From: Flavimaricola sp.
Lineage (GTDB): Bacteria; Pseudomonadota; Alphaproteobacteria; Rhodobacterales; Rhodobacteraceae
Direction: 5' to 3'
DNA length: 5,915 nt
NCBI GenBank assembly: GCA_023300365.1
Contig: JALZWD010000240.1
Location: 1 to 5,915, forward strand
Part shown: positions 1 to 5,915 of the stretch, one piece after another
How positions within the stretch are numbered: the stretch's first letter is position 1
How the letters are laid out: the number at the start of each line of letters is the position of its first letter
The notes under the pieces: model-generated
Databases searched by the model: none
What the model was told of the DNA's origin: nothing
What the model saw: only the letters and a program-made list of their open reading frames with translations
Translations under genes and position numbers: made by a program

Positions 1-1
1 C

Positions 2-1093
2 GGCACGCTCTTCGCGCTTGAGGTGGTCTTGCGCCACTTTGCCGTGCACGCCTTTGCCCCCATCGCCATCGCCTCCGTCGCGGGCACAGTGGTCAGTCGC
101 TTGGCCTTTGGCGATATCACCGAATTCTCGCTCCCCGATCAAACCATGCTCGCCTTCTACGAAGAACTCCCCGCCTTCATGATCCTTGGCCTCGTCTGCG
201 GTGTGGTGGCCTTTATCCTCATGCGCGCGATCTTCTGGACCGACGACCTCGCCGCCGACCTTCAGGCCAGCACAGGTGCCCCGCGGTGGCTGCGCCCAAC
301 GATTGCGGGGGCGTGCCTTGGCGTCCTTGCGATCTTCTTCCCGCATATCATCGGTGTTGGCTACGAGACGACCTCCGCCGCCCTCCAAGGCGATCTGTTG
401 GCCCACGAGGCCTTTGTTTTTGTCATCCTCAAAGTCGCTGCGGTCGCGATCACGATGGGCGGGCGCATGGGCGGGGGCATCTTCTCGCCCTCGCTGATGA
501 TTGGCGCGCTCACGGGGCTTGCCTTTGGCCTTATCGCCACCGCGATCTTTCCCAATGTCTCCGGCGACAGCACGCTTTACGCCCTTGCCGGAATGGGCGG
601 GGTGGCCGCTGCGGTTCTTGGTGCGCCAATCTCGACCACGCTCATCGTGTTTGAATTGACCGGCGATTGGCAAACTGGCCTCGCGGTTATGGTCACTGTT
701 TCGCTGTCCTCTGCACTGGCCAGCAGGCTTGTGGATCGCTCCTTTTTCCTCACTCAATTGGAACGGCGCGGTGTGCATGTCGCCGCGGGGCCACAGGCAT
801 GGCTCTTGGGGACGTTTCAGGTCCAAACCATCATGCGCGCCGCCGACGCACCCCGCGGCGCACCCATCGAAGACTGCCAAGAAATGCTCCTTGCGGGCAC
901 ATGGCTCGCCACCGACGCGACCCTCGAGGCCGCCATGCCAATATTTGAAAAAACCAACGCCACGTTTATCCCCATCGCCCATTTCCCCGCCGACGATGCG
1001 CCCCCCGAAATCTGGGGCGCATTGTTTCAGGTCGATGCCCTCAAGGCGCTCAATCGCGCCATGGCGATGACCGCCGCAGAAGAGCATTCCTAA
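2..1093 (+). CDS. CLC-family chloride channel/transporter, C-terminal part (5' end outside window)
   Basis: This is an integral inner-membrane protein that moves chloride or a related anion. The frame is open from the left edge (codons from base 2), so the true start is upstream; 363 residues are visible. They open with GTLFALEVVLRHF, the helix-G region of CLC proteins. Further on come several hydrophobic helices, the selectivity-filter motif GIFSP (visible residues ~159-163, inside GGRMGGGIFSPS) and the conserved helix-P/Q stretch APISTTLIVFELTGDW (~208-223). From about visible residue 270 there is a cytosolic tail with one weak CBS-like unit (VQTIMR, then ATDATLEAAMPIFEK and WGALFQVDAL); the usual pair is not recognisable. 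Two positions are unusual when aligned by eye with E. coli ClC-ec1: the internal proton glutamate (E203) is Val, and the central tyrosine (Y445) is Phe. The external gating glutamate lies upstream of the window and cannot be judged. The family assignment is firm; channel versus exchanger is open. Confidence 0.93.
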   Translation, partial: GTLFALEVVLRHFAVHAFAPIAIASVAGTVVSRLAFGDITEFSLPDQTMLAFYEELPAFMILGLVCGVVAFILMRAIFWTDDLAADLQASTGAPRWLRPTIAGACLGVLAIFFPHIIGVGYETTSAALQGDLLAHEAFVFVILKVAAVAITMGGRMGGGIFSPSLMIGALTGLAFGLIATAIFPNVSGDSTLYALAGMGGVAAAVLGAPISTTLIVFELTGDWQTGLAVMVTVSLSSALASRLVDRSFFLTQLERRGVHVAAGPQAWLLGTFQVQTIMRAADAPRGAPIEDCQEMLLAGTWLATDATLEAAMPIFEKTNATFIPIAHFPADDAPPEIWGALFQVDALKALNRAMAMTAAEEHS

Positions 1094-1144
1094 ACCGAAA
1101 GAGGGGGGCGGCCCGGCGCGTCTTAAACAAATTTGCCGCACTCA

Positions 1145-1164
1145 CAAATCATTGAATGGATTTG
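1145..1164. repeat. Inverted repeat CAAATC-N8-GATTTG
   Basis: CAAATC (1145-1150) and GATTTG (1159-1164) are perfect inverted arms around ATTGAATG. If one G (1158) is treated as a bulge, the arms extend to nine bases (CAAATCATT/AATGATTTG). The sequence lies 36-55 bp upstream of the TATAAA at 1200, a plausible place for a regulator site, but I recognise no known consensus and six-base arms can occur by chance. Confidence 0.3.
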
Positions 1165-1219
1165 CCTAACCGGGTTCTGTCGCCTGCGTCCCAACCTGCT
1201 ATAAACGCTGAATAAATAA

Positions 1220-1231
1220 GCACTCAAGTGC
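1220..1231. repeat. 12-bp dyad GCACTCAAGTGC
   Basis: GCACT (1220-1224) and AGTGC (1227-1231) form a perfect dyad with a two-base centre. It lies just downstream of the AT-rich stretch with the -10-like TATAAA, where an operator could sit. The loop is too short for a good RNA hairpin, so a protein-binding site is likelier than an RNA element. No known consensus was recognised. Confidence 0.3.
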
Positions 1232-1252
1232 AAAGACCAACGAGGCAGGATC

Positions 1253-1271
1253 AGGCGCAGCAGCGCTTTTT
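1253..1271 (+). terminator. Terminator-like hairpin followed by a T5 run
   Basis: The arms AGGCGC (1253-1258) and GCGCTT (1263-1268) pair with one G-U and five Watson-Crick pairs around the loop AGCA, and TTTTT runs over 1267-1271. It could end CLC read-through, about 160 nt after the CLC stop, or act as an attenuator within the leader of the Hint gene. The stem is short and two of the five T bases lie in the stem, so this is only a candidate. Confidence 0.4.
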
Positions 1272-1288
1272 CGCATTTACAAGGTAGC

Positions 1289-1306
1289 GCAGGCCAAAGG
1301 GCCTGC
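1289..1306 (+). promoter_or_regulatory. GC-rich hairpin immediately before the Hint-gene start
   Basis: GCAGGCC (1289-1295) and GGCCTGC (1300-1306) are perfect 7-bp arms around the loop AAAG. The stem ends 10 nt before the ATG at 1317. The only purine-rich SD-like run nearby (AAAGGG, 1296-1301) falls in the loop and the first base pairs of the second arm. The hairpin could hinder ribosome loading when folded; this is an inference from position. Confidence 0.45.
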
Positions 1307-1316
1307 CGGGCGTGTT

Positions 1317-2747
1317 ATGGTGATAGGCGAAGCAGGCAGTATTACGGCAAATATGCCGACGCCAGAGGACACGATCACGGTCCAATTGGCCCAAGCACTT
1401 ACCAATCCGGTTTTTGCTCTGACGGGCACAAGCAACGGCAACCATGAATTTGTCTTGCGGGTTATTGATCAAACGCTCGATGCCAATGGCGATACCACGG
1501 CCTTCACGTTCATCATTGATGAATGGGAATACCTCAACGAGCGACATTCCGTTTTTGAGACGATCAATTGGCTTGCCATCGAAGAGGGCGTGCACAGTCT
1601 TCCCGATGGCCGCATTATCGAAGCAGGCCTCAGTTCGATCTCAAGCAACAGTTCAAACACCGGCGGCTCCGCCAGCTTTAACGGCGCTTTTACCGACCCA
1701 CCGATCGTCTTGACCAATGTGATGTCGTCCAACGACGTCACCGCCGTTGATAGCGACCCAAGCAATATCACCGCCTCAGGGTTCGACATCACCCTCCAAG
1801 AAGAAGAAGCCCAAGATGGGGTTCATGGCGCCGAAACGGTTGGCTGGATCGCCATTCAATCGGGCGGTGGTGACCCAAGTTCAGGCACCGCCACGGCCTA
1901 TGGCGCCTTTGACGAAGACGTCAGTGTTTTTGACATTGAGCCGGGCTTTACAAACAGCGTGGTCCTTGCCGAAACCCAAACGCTTGATGGGCCCGATACG
2001 GCAAGTGTTTCGATCGACAGCCAATCAAACACAAGCGTGGGCCTCTTTCTCGAAGAAGAAACGTCTCTCGATGATGAAGTTGGGCATGTCGACGAAACCG
2101 TGGGCGTCGTCGTATTTGAAGATGGCCTTATCCCCTGTTTCACCGCCGGCACGCGTATTCTCACGCCGTCGGGCCATGTTTTGGTGCAAGACCTCAGGAT
2201 CGGACATTGGGTAACAACGGCCGACAACGGGGCACAGCGCATTCGCTGGATAGGGCGCCGTAAATTTGGCAAACAAGACCTCGCGGGCAATCCCAACCTG
2301 CGGCCGGTGCGCATTCTCGCGCAATCGCTGGGGATGCAATTGCCAGAACGCGATCTTCTTGTCTCGCGCCAGCACCGCATGCTCGCCGCCAGCACAATTG
2401 CCGAACGTATGTTTGGCGACCGCGAAGTCTTGGTCTCGGCGATCAAACTGACAGCACTTCCGGGCATCTACGTTGATCTAGATGTCGATGAGGTCGAATA
2501 TATTCATCTCTTGTTTGATGATCACGAAATTCTCTTTGCCGAAGGGGCGCAAACAGAAAGCCTGTTTTTGGGCGACAACGCGCAACAAACACTGAGCAAA
2601 GAAGGCCGACAAGAAATCTCTCAGATATTTCCGGATTTGGCATCGGTCGGCTCGGCCGTAAAACCCGCCAGATCAATTCCTACCGGCGGGCGCCAAAAAC
2701 AGTTCATGGCGCGCCACTGCAAAAACAGCAAATACATCTTGAACTAG
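1317..2747 (+). CDS. Hint-domain protein with three N-terminal ~90-residue repeats
   Basis: The function is unknown; the architecture suggests an autoprocessing protein. The 476 residues split in two. Residues 1-270 are acidic and hold three related units, each ending in a similar block: FETINWLAIEEG (80-91), AETVGWIAIQSG (172-183) and DETVGVVVFEDG (259-270), with core Glu-Thr pairs 92 and 87 residues apart. Each unit has an earlier strand-like segment such as FTDPPIVL (125-132), giving a loose H-type-lectin-like pattern. Residues ~271-418 match a Hint_2-type domain: CFTAGTRI with Cys274 as the expected nucleophile, SRQHRML with His353, and YIHLLFDDHEILFAEGAQTES near its end. A ~58-residue tail follows. 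There is no signal peptide, membrane segment or RTX repeat. The ATG at 1317 is used because MVIGEAGS begins the first unit and no other ATG, GTG or TTG lies in the open frame back to 1212; its SD is poor. GC content looks somewhat lower than in the CLC gene. Confidence 0.88.
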   Translation: MVIGEAGSITANMPTPEDTITVQLAQALTNPVFALTGTSNGNHEFVLRVIDQTLDANGDTTAFTFIIDEWEYLNERHSVFETINWLAIEEGVHSLPDGRIIEAGLSSISSNSSNTGGSASFNGAFTDPPIVLTNVMSSNDVTAVDSDPSNITASGFDITLQEEEAQDGVHGAETVGWIAIQSGGGDPSSGTATAYGAFDEDVSVFDIEPGFTNSVVLAETQTLDGPDTASVSIDSQSNTSVGLFLEEETSLDDEVGHVDETVGVVVFEDGLIPCFTAGTRILTPSGHVLVQDLRIGHWVTTADNGAQRIRWIGRRKFGKQDLAGNPNLRPVRILAQSLGMQLPERDLLVSRQHRMLAASTIAERMFGDREVLVSAIKLTALPGIYVDLDVDEVEYIHLLFDDHEILFAEGAQTESLFLGDNAQQTLSKEGRQEISQIFPDLASVGSAVKPARSIPTGGRQKQFMARHCKNSKYILN

Positions 2748-2764
2748 CCCCAGGACGGTGGGGC
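2747..2764 (+). terminator. Hairpin at the Hint-gene stop codon
   Basis: GCCCCA (2747-2752) and TGGGGC (2759-2764) are perfect 6-bp arms around GGACGG. The stem starts at the last base of the TAG stop. No T-run follows directly; the nearest (A4T5, 2811-2819) is about 50 bp downstream. It may stabilise the 3' end or take part in factor-dependent termination; it is not a canonical intrinsic terminator. Confidence 0.35.
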
Positions 2765-2823
2765 AAGGCGACGCCGAAATCGCGCGCTGGAACGTGGTTT
2801 ACGTATGCTTAAAATTTTTATTA

Positions 2824-2837
2824 TTGATTTAGATCAA
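2824..2837. promoter_or_regulatory. FNR/CRP-family (FnrL-type) box TTGAT-N4-ATCAA
   Basis: TTGAT (2824-2828), TTAG, ATCAA (2833-2837) matches the classic FNR-family consensus exactly. In alphaproteobacteria such sites bind FnrL or DNR/NnrR-type regulators that respond to oxygen or nitric oxide. Its placement is odd: it lies between two genes that converge on it, so neither visible gene starts downstream. On the minus strand a weak -10-like CATACG lies about 26 bp from the box centre (2802-2807), which would give a transcript antisense to the end of the Hint gene. The match is seen directly; function is unproven. Confidence 0.5.
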
Positions 2838-2849
2838 CGGCTTAGGTGT

Positions 2850-2867
2850 GTGTCCAACCTTGGACAC
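2850..2867. repeat. 18-bp inverted repeat GTGTCCAACCTTGGACAC
   Basis: The arms GTGTCCAA (2850-2857) and TTGGACAC (2860-2867) are perfect, with a two-base centre. Ten-base arms (AGGTGTCCAA/TTGGACACCT) are possible if four bases on the left bulge out. It lies 5 bp past the pepP stop (minus strand) and 12 bp from the FNR-type box. As RNA it could fold with a 4-6 nt loop as a 3'-end hairpin for pepP, but no T-run follows on either strand; as DNA it could be an operator. Confidence 0.5.
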
Positions 2868-2872
2868 CTCTC

Positions 2873-4663
2873 TCACAACGCAGCACAGGCGGCCTCCAGC
2901 CACACCAAAGCAGCCCCCTCAACCCGCGGCCCAATCTTTTCCAAGACCTGCGCATGATACCGATCAATCCACTCTTTTTCGGCGATATTGAGCAGCGAGA
3001 CATCAATCAAACGCCGATCAAACGGCACCCAAGTCAGCGTCTCAAAAGACAGCATCTCGCGGGCATCAGCCCCCTCAATTTCCGGCGCATCCCGAACATA
3101 GATCAGGTTCTCAATCCGGATCCCAAAAGACCCCTCCCGGTAATATCCCGGCTCATTCGACAAGATCATCCCCGCCTCAAGCGGCACCATATTGCGCCGC
3201 GAAATCCCCTGCGGACCCTCATGAACGCTCAAATAAGCCCCCACACCATGCCCCGTCCCATGATCATAATCGCGCCCCATCTCCCACAAAGGCACCCGCG
3301 CGAGCGCATCCAAATCACGCCCCGCCACACCCTTGGGAAACCGAGCCCGACTGATCGCAATCATCCCGCGCAAAACGGCGGTATATGACGGGATCGCATC
3401 CTGTGGCGGCTCCCCAATCACAACCGTCCGGGTGATATCTGTGGTCCCATCCAAATACTGCCCACCACTGTCCACCAACAACAACTCGCCCGCAGTCACC
3501 GCCCGGTTCGTTTCCTCAGTCACGCGGTAATGAACGATCGCCCCATGTTCGCCAGCCCCGCAAATCGTCTCGAACGAGACATCGAGCAAAGCATTCGTCT
3601 CGCGCCGGAACCCCTCCAATGCGGTCACCACATCGATCTCGGTCAAGCCGCCACCCAAAGCCGTCTCATCAAGCCAAGCAAGAAACCGAACCACCGCCGC
3701 CCCATCGCGCAAATGCGCGGCCACACTCCCGGCAATCTCGGTGCTGTTTTTGCGCGCCTTAGGAAGCGCGCAAGGATCGGCCGCGTCCACCACAGCAATT
3801 CCCGCCGCATCCAACCTGTCTTTTACAATCTGCGGAACGCGCGCGCCATGTATCTCGACCGGACCTCCCAGTTTTGCGATGGCATCCAAAAACGTCTCAA
3901 TCGGATGCACAACAACCTCGGCCCCCAAATGCGCCCGCAGACCGTCGGCTTTTCCAGCTCCAGCGAAAAGATCAACCGCACCACTATCATGCAAAACCGC
4001 AAAGGCCTGCGGTACAGGATTGCGCTCAATATCGCGGCCCCGGATGTTAAGCAGCCACGCGATACTATCAGGCGAGGTCAAAATCGCTGAACGCCCCACC
4101 AACCCAGCCGCCAACCGCGCCCGCTTGTCGGAATTTGTCTCACCGGCTAAATCATCGCGATAGGCAAAGAACGGTTCATTTGGCGCATCCGGTTGATCTT
4201 GCCACAATGGATCAATCAGATTGTCGACAGCACTCAATTCAATTCCCACCGGGTCCAATTGCTTGCTCAACTTGTCAATTGCATCGGCCGAATGCAGCCA
4301 CGGATCAAACCCAACAACCGCACCTTTGTCCAGATGCTCGATCAACCAATCGCCCAGTTGTACTTCGGGCCAATGGACCGGCGTAAACACATCCGCCACT
4401 TGGTCGCGCACTTGAACGCGGTAGCGGCCATCGATGAACACGCCCGCTTTGTTGGCCAGAACAACCGCAAAGCCTGCCGATCCTGTAAAGCCCGTCAACC
4501 AGGCCAATCGCGCGTCGCGCGGTGCGACGTATTCACCCGCCCATGCATCTTCGCGCGGCACCAAATAGGCATCCAAACCCTGCGCGAACATCGCGTTTCG
4601 CAACGCGGCCAAACGCGGTGGTCCTTGTTGCGGTGTTGTTTGCGATCCAAATGTTTGAAACAT
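2873..4663 (-). CDS. pepP: Xaa-Pro aminopeptidase (aminopeptidase P, peptidase family M24B, long form)
   Basis: A cytosolic metalloenzyme that removes the N-terminal residue from peptides with proline in second position, normally with two Mn(II) ions. Its 596 residues fit the long, eukaryote-like form (about 600-620) rather than the ~440-residue E. coli PepP. A creatinase-like N-terminal domain (~15-150; YLVPREDAW, LTGFTGSAGFAVV, FIDGRY) is followed by a second such domain (~160-300). The pita-bread catalytic domain (~310-535) has all metal ligands: Asp398 (VDSG), Asp409 (TDITRT), His472 (HGTGHGVG), Glu504 (SNEPGYY) and Glu518 (IRIENL); His481 (VHEGP) is the usual substrate-contacting histidine. 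The C-terminal ~60 residues (LSFETLTWVPFDRRLID...) match the M24 C-terminal extension. The ATG at 4663 is preceded by GGGGTGGG, a passable SD 4-7 nt upstream. It lies downstream of cobT on the same strand with a 144-bp gap containing a promoter-like sequence, so co-transcription is uncertain. Confidence 0.96.
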   Translation of the reverse strand: MFQTFGSQTTPQQGPPRLAALRNAMFAQGLDAYLVPREDAWAGEYVAPRDARLAWLTGFTGSAGFAVVLANKAGVFIDGRYRVQVRDQVADVFTPVHWPEVQLGDWLIEHLDKGAVVGFDPWLHSADAIDKLSKQLDPVGIELSAVDNLIDPLWQDQPDAPNEPFFAYRDDLAGETNSDKRARLAAGLVGRSAILTSPDSIAWLLNIRGRDIERNPVPQAFAVLHDSGAVDLFAGAGKADGLRAHLGAEVVVHPIETFLDAIAKLGGPVEIHGARVPQIVKDRLDAAGIAVVDAADPCALPKARKNSTEIAGSVAAHLRDGAAVVRFLAWLDETALGGGLTEIDVVTALEGFRRETNALLDVSFETICGAGEHGAIVHYRVTEETNRAVTAGELLLVDSGGQYLDGTTDITRTVVIGEPPQDAIPSYTAVLRGMIAISRARFPKGVAGRDLDALARVPLWEMGRDYDHGTGHGVGAYLSVHEGPQGISRRNMVPLEAGMILSNEPGYYREGSFGIRIENLIYVRDAPEIEGADAREMLSFETLTWVPFDRRLIDVSLLNIAEKEWIDRYHAQVLEKIGPRVEGAALVWLEAACAAL

Positions 4664-4716
4664 ATGCCCACCCCAATCTTCTTTTGGCCAACCACTCCCG
4701 CCGGAGGCTCCACCGT

Positions 4717-4747
4717 TTTATAAAAACCAATGCCTGCATTGTGCCAA
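4717..4747 (-). promoter_or_regulatory. Candidate promoter of the aminopeptidase gene
   Basis: On the minus strand TTGGCA (4747-4742) and TATAAA (4722-4717) each match five of six bases of the sigma-70 hexamers, but the spacer is 19 bp, longer than ideal. Transcription would begin near 4709, giving a leader of about 45 nt. The -35 hexamer directly abuts the outer arm of the nested inverted repeat at 4748-4802. Confidence 0.4.
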
Positions 4748-4802
4748 GCATCATTGGCCGCAATCGAAAATTATTTCTTTAATAATTTTGCCCCAATGAT
4801 GC
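4748..4802. repeat. Nested inverted repeat between cobT and pepP
   Basis: The outer arms GCATCATTGG (4748-4757) and CCAATGATGC (4793-4802) are perfect 10-bp complements. Inside them AAAATTATT (4767-4775) and AATAATTTT (4781-4789) are perfect 9-bp complements around TCTTT. Unpaired segments of 9 and 3 bases separate the two stems. In cobT-sense RNA the structure begins 5 nt after the stop codon, so a 3'-end hairpin is likely, although no T-run follows the outer stem. The very AT-rich core could instead be a protein-binding site upstream of the pepP promoter. Confidence 0.6.
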
Positions 4803-4807
4803 CTGCC

Positions 4808-5915
4808 TCACGCAACATTGCGCAGACCCAACACGCGGGCGCGCTTGCGTGGGTCGCTGTCAAACAGGCTTGCCAATTGCTCTGTCATTGCGCCCGCCAA
4901 TTGTTCGACATCGGTGATCGTAACCGCCTTGTCATAATAGCGGGTCACGTCATGGCCGATACCAATCGCGATCAGTTCAACCGCTTTGCGTTTTTCGACC
5001 ATCTCGATCACGTCGCGCAGGTGTTTTTCCAAGTAATTCGCGGGGTTAACGGACAACGTTGAATCGTCCACCGGCGCGCCATCCGAAATCACCATCAACA
5101 CTTTGCGGGCTTCTTGACGCGCAGTGATGCGGCGGTGCGCCCATTCCAGCGCTTCCCCGTCGATGTTTTCCTTAAGCAAGCCTTCTTTCATCATCAGGCC
5201 GAGGTTGTCGCGCGAACGGCGCCATGGCGCATCGGCGCGCTTGTAGATGATATGGCGCAAATCGTTTAGGCGACCCGGCTGTTGCGGGCGGCCTTCAGCC
5301 AGCCATTCTTCGCGTGACAATCCGCCCTTCCAAGCCTTCGTCGTGAAGCCCAAGATTTCGACCTTCACTGAGCAGCGTTCCAATGTGCGGGCCAGAACAT
5401 CCGCACAAATCGCAGCGATTGAGATCGGGCGGCCGCGCATGGAACCGGAATTGTCCAGCAGCAGTGTCACGCAGGTGTCGCGAAACTCGGTATCTTGCTC
5501 GACCTTAAAGCTAAGCGGCGTGGTCGGGTTGGCAACAACACGCGCCAAACGACCCGCGTCCAGAATGCCCTCTTCTTGGTCAAACGACCATGAGCGGTTT
5601 TGCTGCGCCTGAAGGCGGCGTTGCAGTTTGTTTGCCAGCCGTGACACCGCGCCCTTTAACGGCTCAAGCTGCTGATCCAGATAAGCCCGCAGGCGTTCCA
5701 GCTCAGCAGGTTCCGCCAAATCTTCCGCGCCGATCTCTTCGTCGTGCTCGGTGGAATAGACGATGTAGTTCGGGTCCGCGTCGGACACAGGCTGCGGGGC
5801 GGGAGGCTCCATCGGTGCCTCGCCTTCGGGCATGTCGGCTTCTTCGCCCATCTCCTGATCAGCCATGTCATCCATGGAGACCTGCGCCTGCGAGGCATCT
5901 TGTTGTTCCTCTTGG
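4808..5915 (-). CDS. cobT: Aerobic cobaltochelatase subunit CobT, C-terminal part (5' end outside window)
   Basis: CobT acts with the AAA+ ATPase CobS and the large subunit CobN to insert cobalt into hydrogenobyrinic acid a,c-diamide in the aerobic cobalamin pathway. The frame is open to the right edge, so the gene starts beyond it; 369 of roughly 620 expected residues are visible. The visible part begins in a Glu/Asp/Pro-rich, probably flexible segment ([13 protein letters not shown], then [15 protein letters not shown]), continues through a charged helical linker ([20 protein letters not shown]) and ends in a VWA domain. The metal-ion-dependent adhesion site is complete: DNSGS (visible residues ~154-158), the Thr of GFTTKAW (~190-192) and the Asp of VISDGAP (~278). 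The internal ATG at 5875 should not be taken as the start, because the reading frame and the acidic composition continue upstream of it. The VWA sequence is close to textbook CobT and shows no sign of decay. Confidence 0.96.
   Translation of the reverse strand, partial: QEEQQDASQAQVSMDDMADQEMGEEADMPEGEAPMEPPAPQPVSDADPNYIVYSTEHDEEIGAEDLAEPAELERLRAYLDQQLEPLKGAVSRLANKLQRRLQAQQNRSWSFDQEEGILDAGRLARVVANPTTPLSFKVEQDTEFRDTCVTLLLDNSGSMRGRPISIAAICADVLARTLERCSVKVEILGFTTKAWKGGLSREEWLAEGRPQQPGRLNDLRHIIYKRADAPWRRSRDNLGLMMKEGLLKENIDGEALEWAHRRITARQEARKVLMVISDGAPVDDSTLSVNPANYLEKHLRDVIEMVEKRKAVELIAIGIGHDVTRYYDKAVTITDVEQLAGAMTEQLASLFDSDPRKRARVLGLRNVA

Larger units (their letters stand above)
1094..1316. other. 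Intergenic region / leader of the Hint-protein gene
   Basis: These 223 bp separate the CLC stop from the next start codon on the same strand. No clear intrinsic terminator follows the CLC stop directly. A TATAAA (1200-1205) resembles a -10 box, but no convincing -35 lies 16-19 bp upstream (the sequence there is TTCTGT), so the promoter call is weak. Downstream come a 12-bp dyad, a terminator-like hairpin and a start-proximal hairpin, listed separately. The Hint reading frame stays open back to base 1212 but holds no ATG, GTG or TTG there, so the region is best read as an untranslated leader. No small gene or tRNA was seen. Confidence 0.5.

Noticed and set aside
1131..1166. Direct repeat ATTTGCC (1131-1137 and 1160-1166)
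   Set aside because: Seven-base repeats of this kind are expected by chance, and no third copy or regular spacing was seen.
1898..2467. 189-residue minus-strand open frame across the Hint gene
   Set aside because: It is Ser/Arg-rich with no recognisable domain and overlaps a clear Hint domain on the other strand, so it is a frame shadow.
2851..2866. PpsR/CrtJ photosynthesis regulator site (TGT...ACA)
   Set aside because: The known motif has 12 bases between TGT and ACA; here there are 10, and no photosynthesis genes are visible.
2846..4415. Long open frames on the plus strand across the aminopeptidase gene
   Set aside because: They are antisense to a gene with every catalytic residue intact, and their translations are low-complexity Arg/Pro/His-rich products typical of complementary frames in GC-rich DNA.
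4663..4810. Cobalamin riboswitch near cobT
   Set aside because: This gap is downstream of cobT, not upstream, and contains no recognisable B12-box sequence; the real cobT leader is outside the window.
4808..5062. Plus-strand open frame (from 4730) across the end of cobT
   Set aside because: It is antisense to the intact VWA domain and has no recognisable motif.
5873..5875. ATG as the start codon of cobT
   Set aside because: The frame continues upstream to the window edge with acidic CobT-like sequence, and CobT proteins are far longer than 355 residues.

Overview
The window looks like a piece of an alphaproteobacterial chromosome, most likely from a marine Rhodobacterales (roseobacter-type) organism. 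This is an inference from four things: an aerobic-pathway CobT, a stand-alone Hint_2-type protein of the kind common in that order, a long eukaryote-like aminopeptidase P, and moderately GC-rich coding sequence with AT-rich intergenic gaps. No tRNA, rRNA, CRISPR array, transposase or phage gene is visible.

Layout: two genes on the plus strand face two genes on the minus strand. The plus-strand genes are the C-terminal part of a CLC-family chloride channel/transporter (entering from the left edge) and a 476-residue protein with three N-terminal ~90-residue repeats followed by a Hedgehog/intein (Hint) domain. The minus-strand genes are an Xaa-Pro aminopeptidase (pepP type) and the C-terminal VWA part of the cobaltochelatase subunit CobT, whose 5' end lies beyond the right edge. 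CobT would be transcribed first and pepP second, but a 144-bp gap with a promoter-like sequence separates them, so pepP may have its own promoter.

The genes do not form an obvious shared pathway: ion transport, an uncharacterised probably self-processing protein, cytosolic proline-peptide turnover, and cobalamin synthesis. The CLC, PepP and CobT genes are conventional, though the CLC protein carries a channel-type substitution at the internal proton-glutamate position.

The less ordinary content is in the Hint protein and in the three gaps. The leader of the Hint gene holds a terminator-like hairpin and then a 7-bp GC-rich hairpin ending 10 nt before the start codon. The 125-bp gap between the two convergent genes carries a perfect FNR-type box (TTGAT-N4-ATCAA) with no gene start nearby, followed 12 bp later by an 18-bp palindrome. 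The cobT-pepP gap carries a nested inverted repeat (10-bp outer and 9-bp inner arms) beginning 5 nt after the cobT stop. Roles assigned to these sites are hypotheses from sequence patterns alone.
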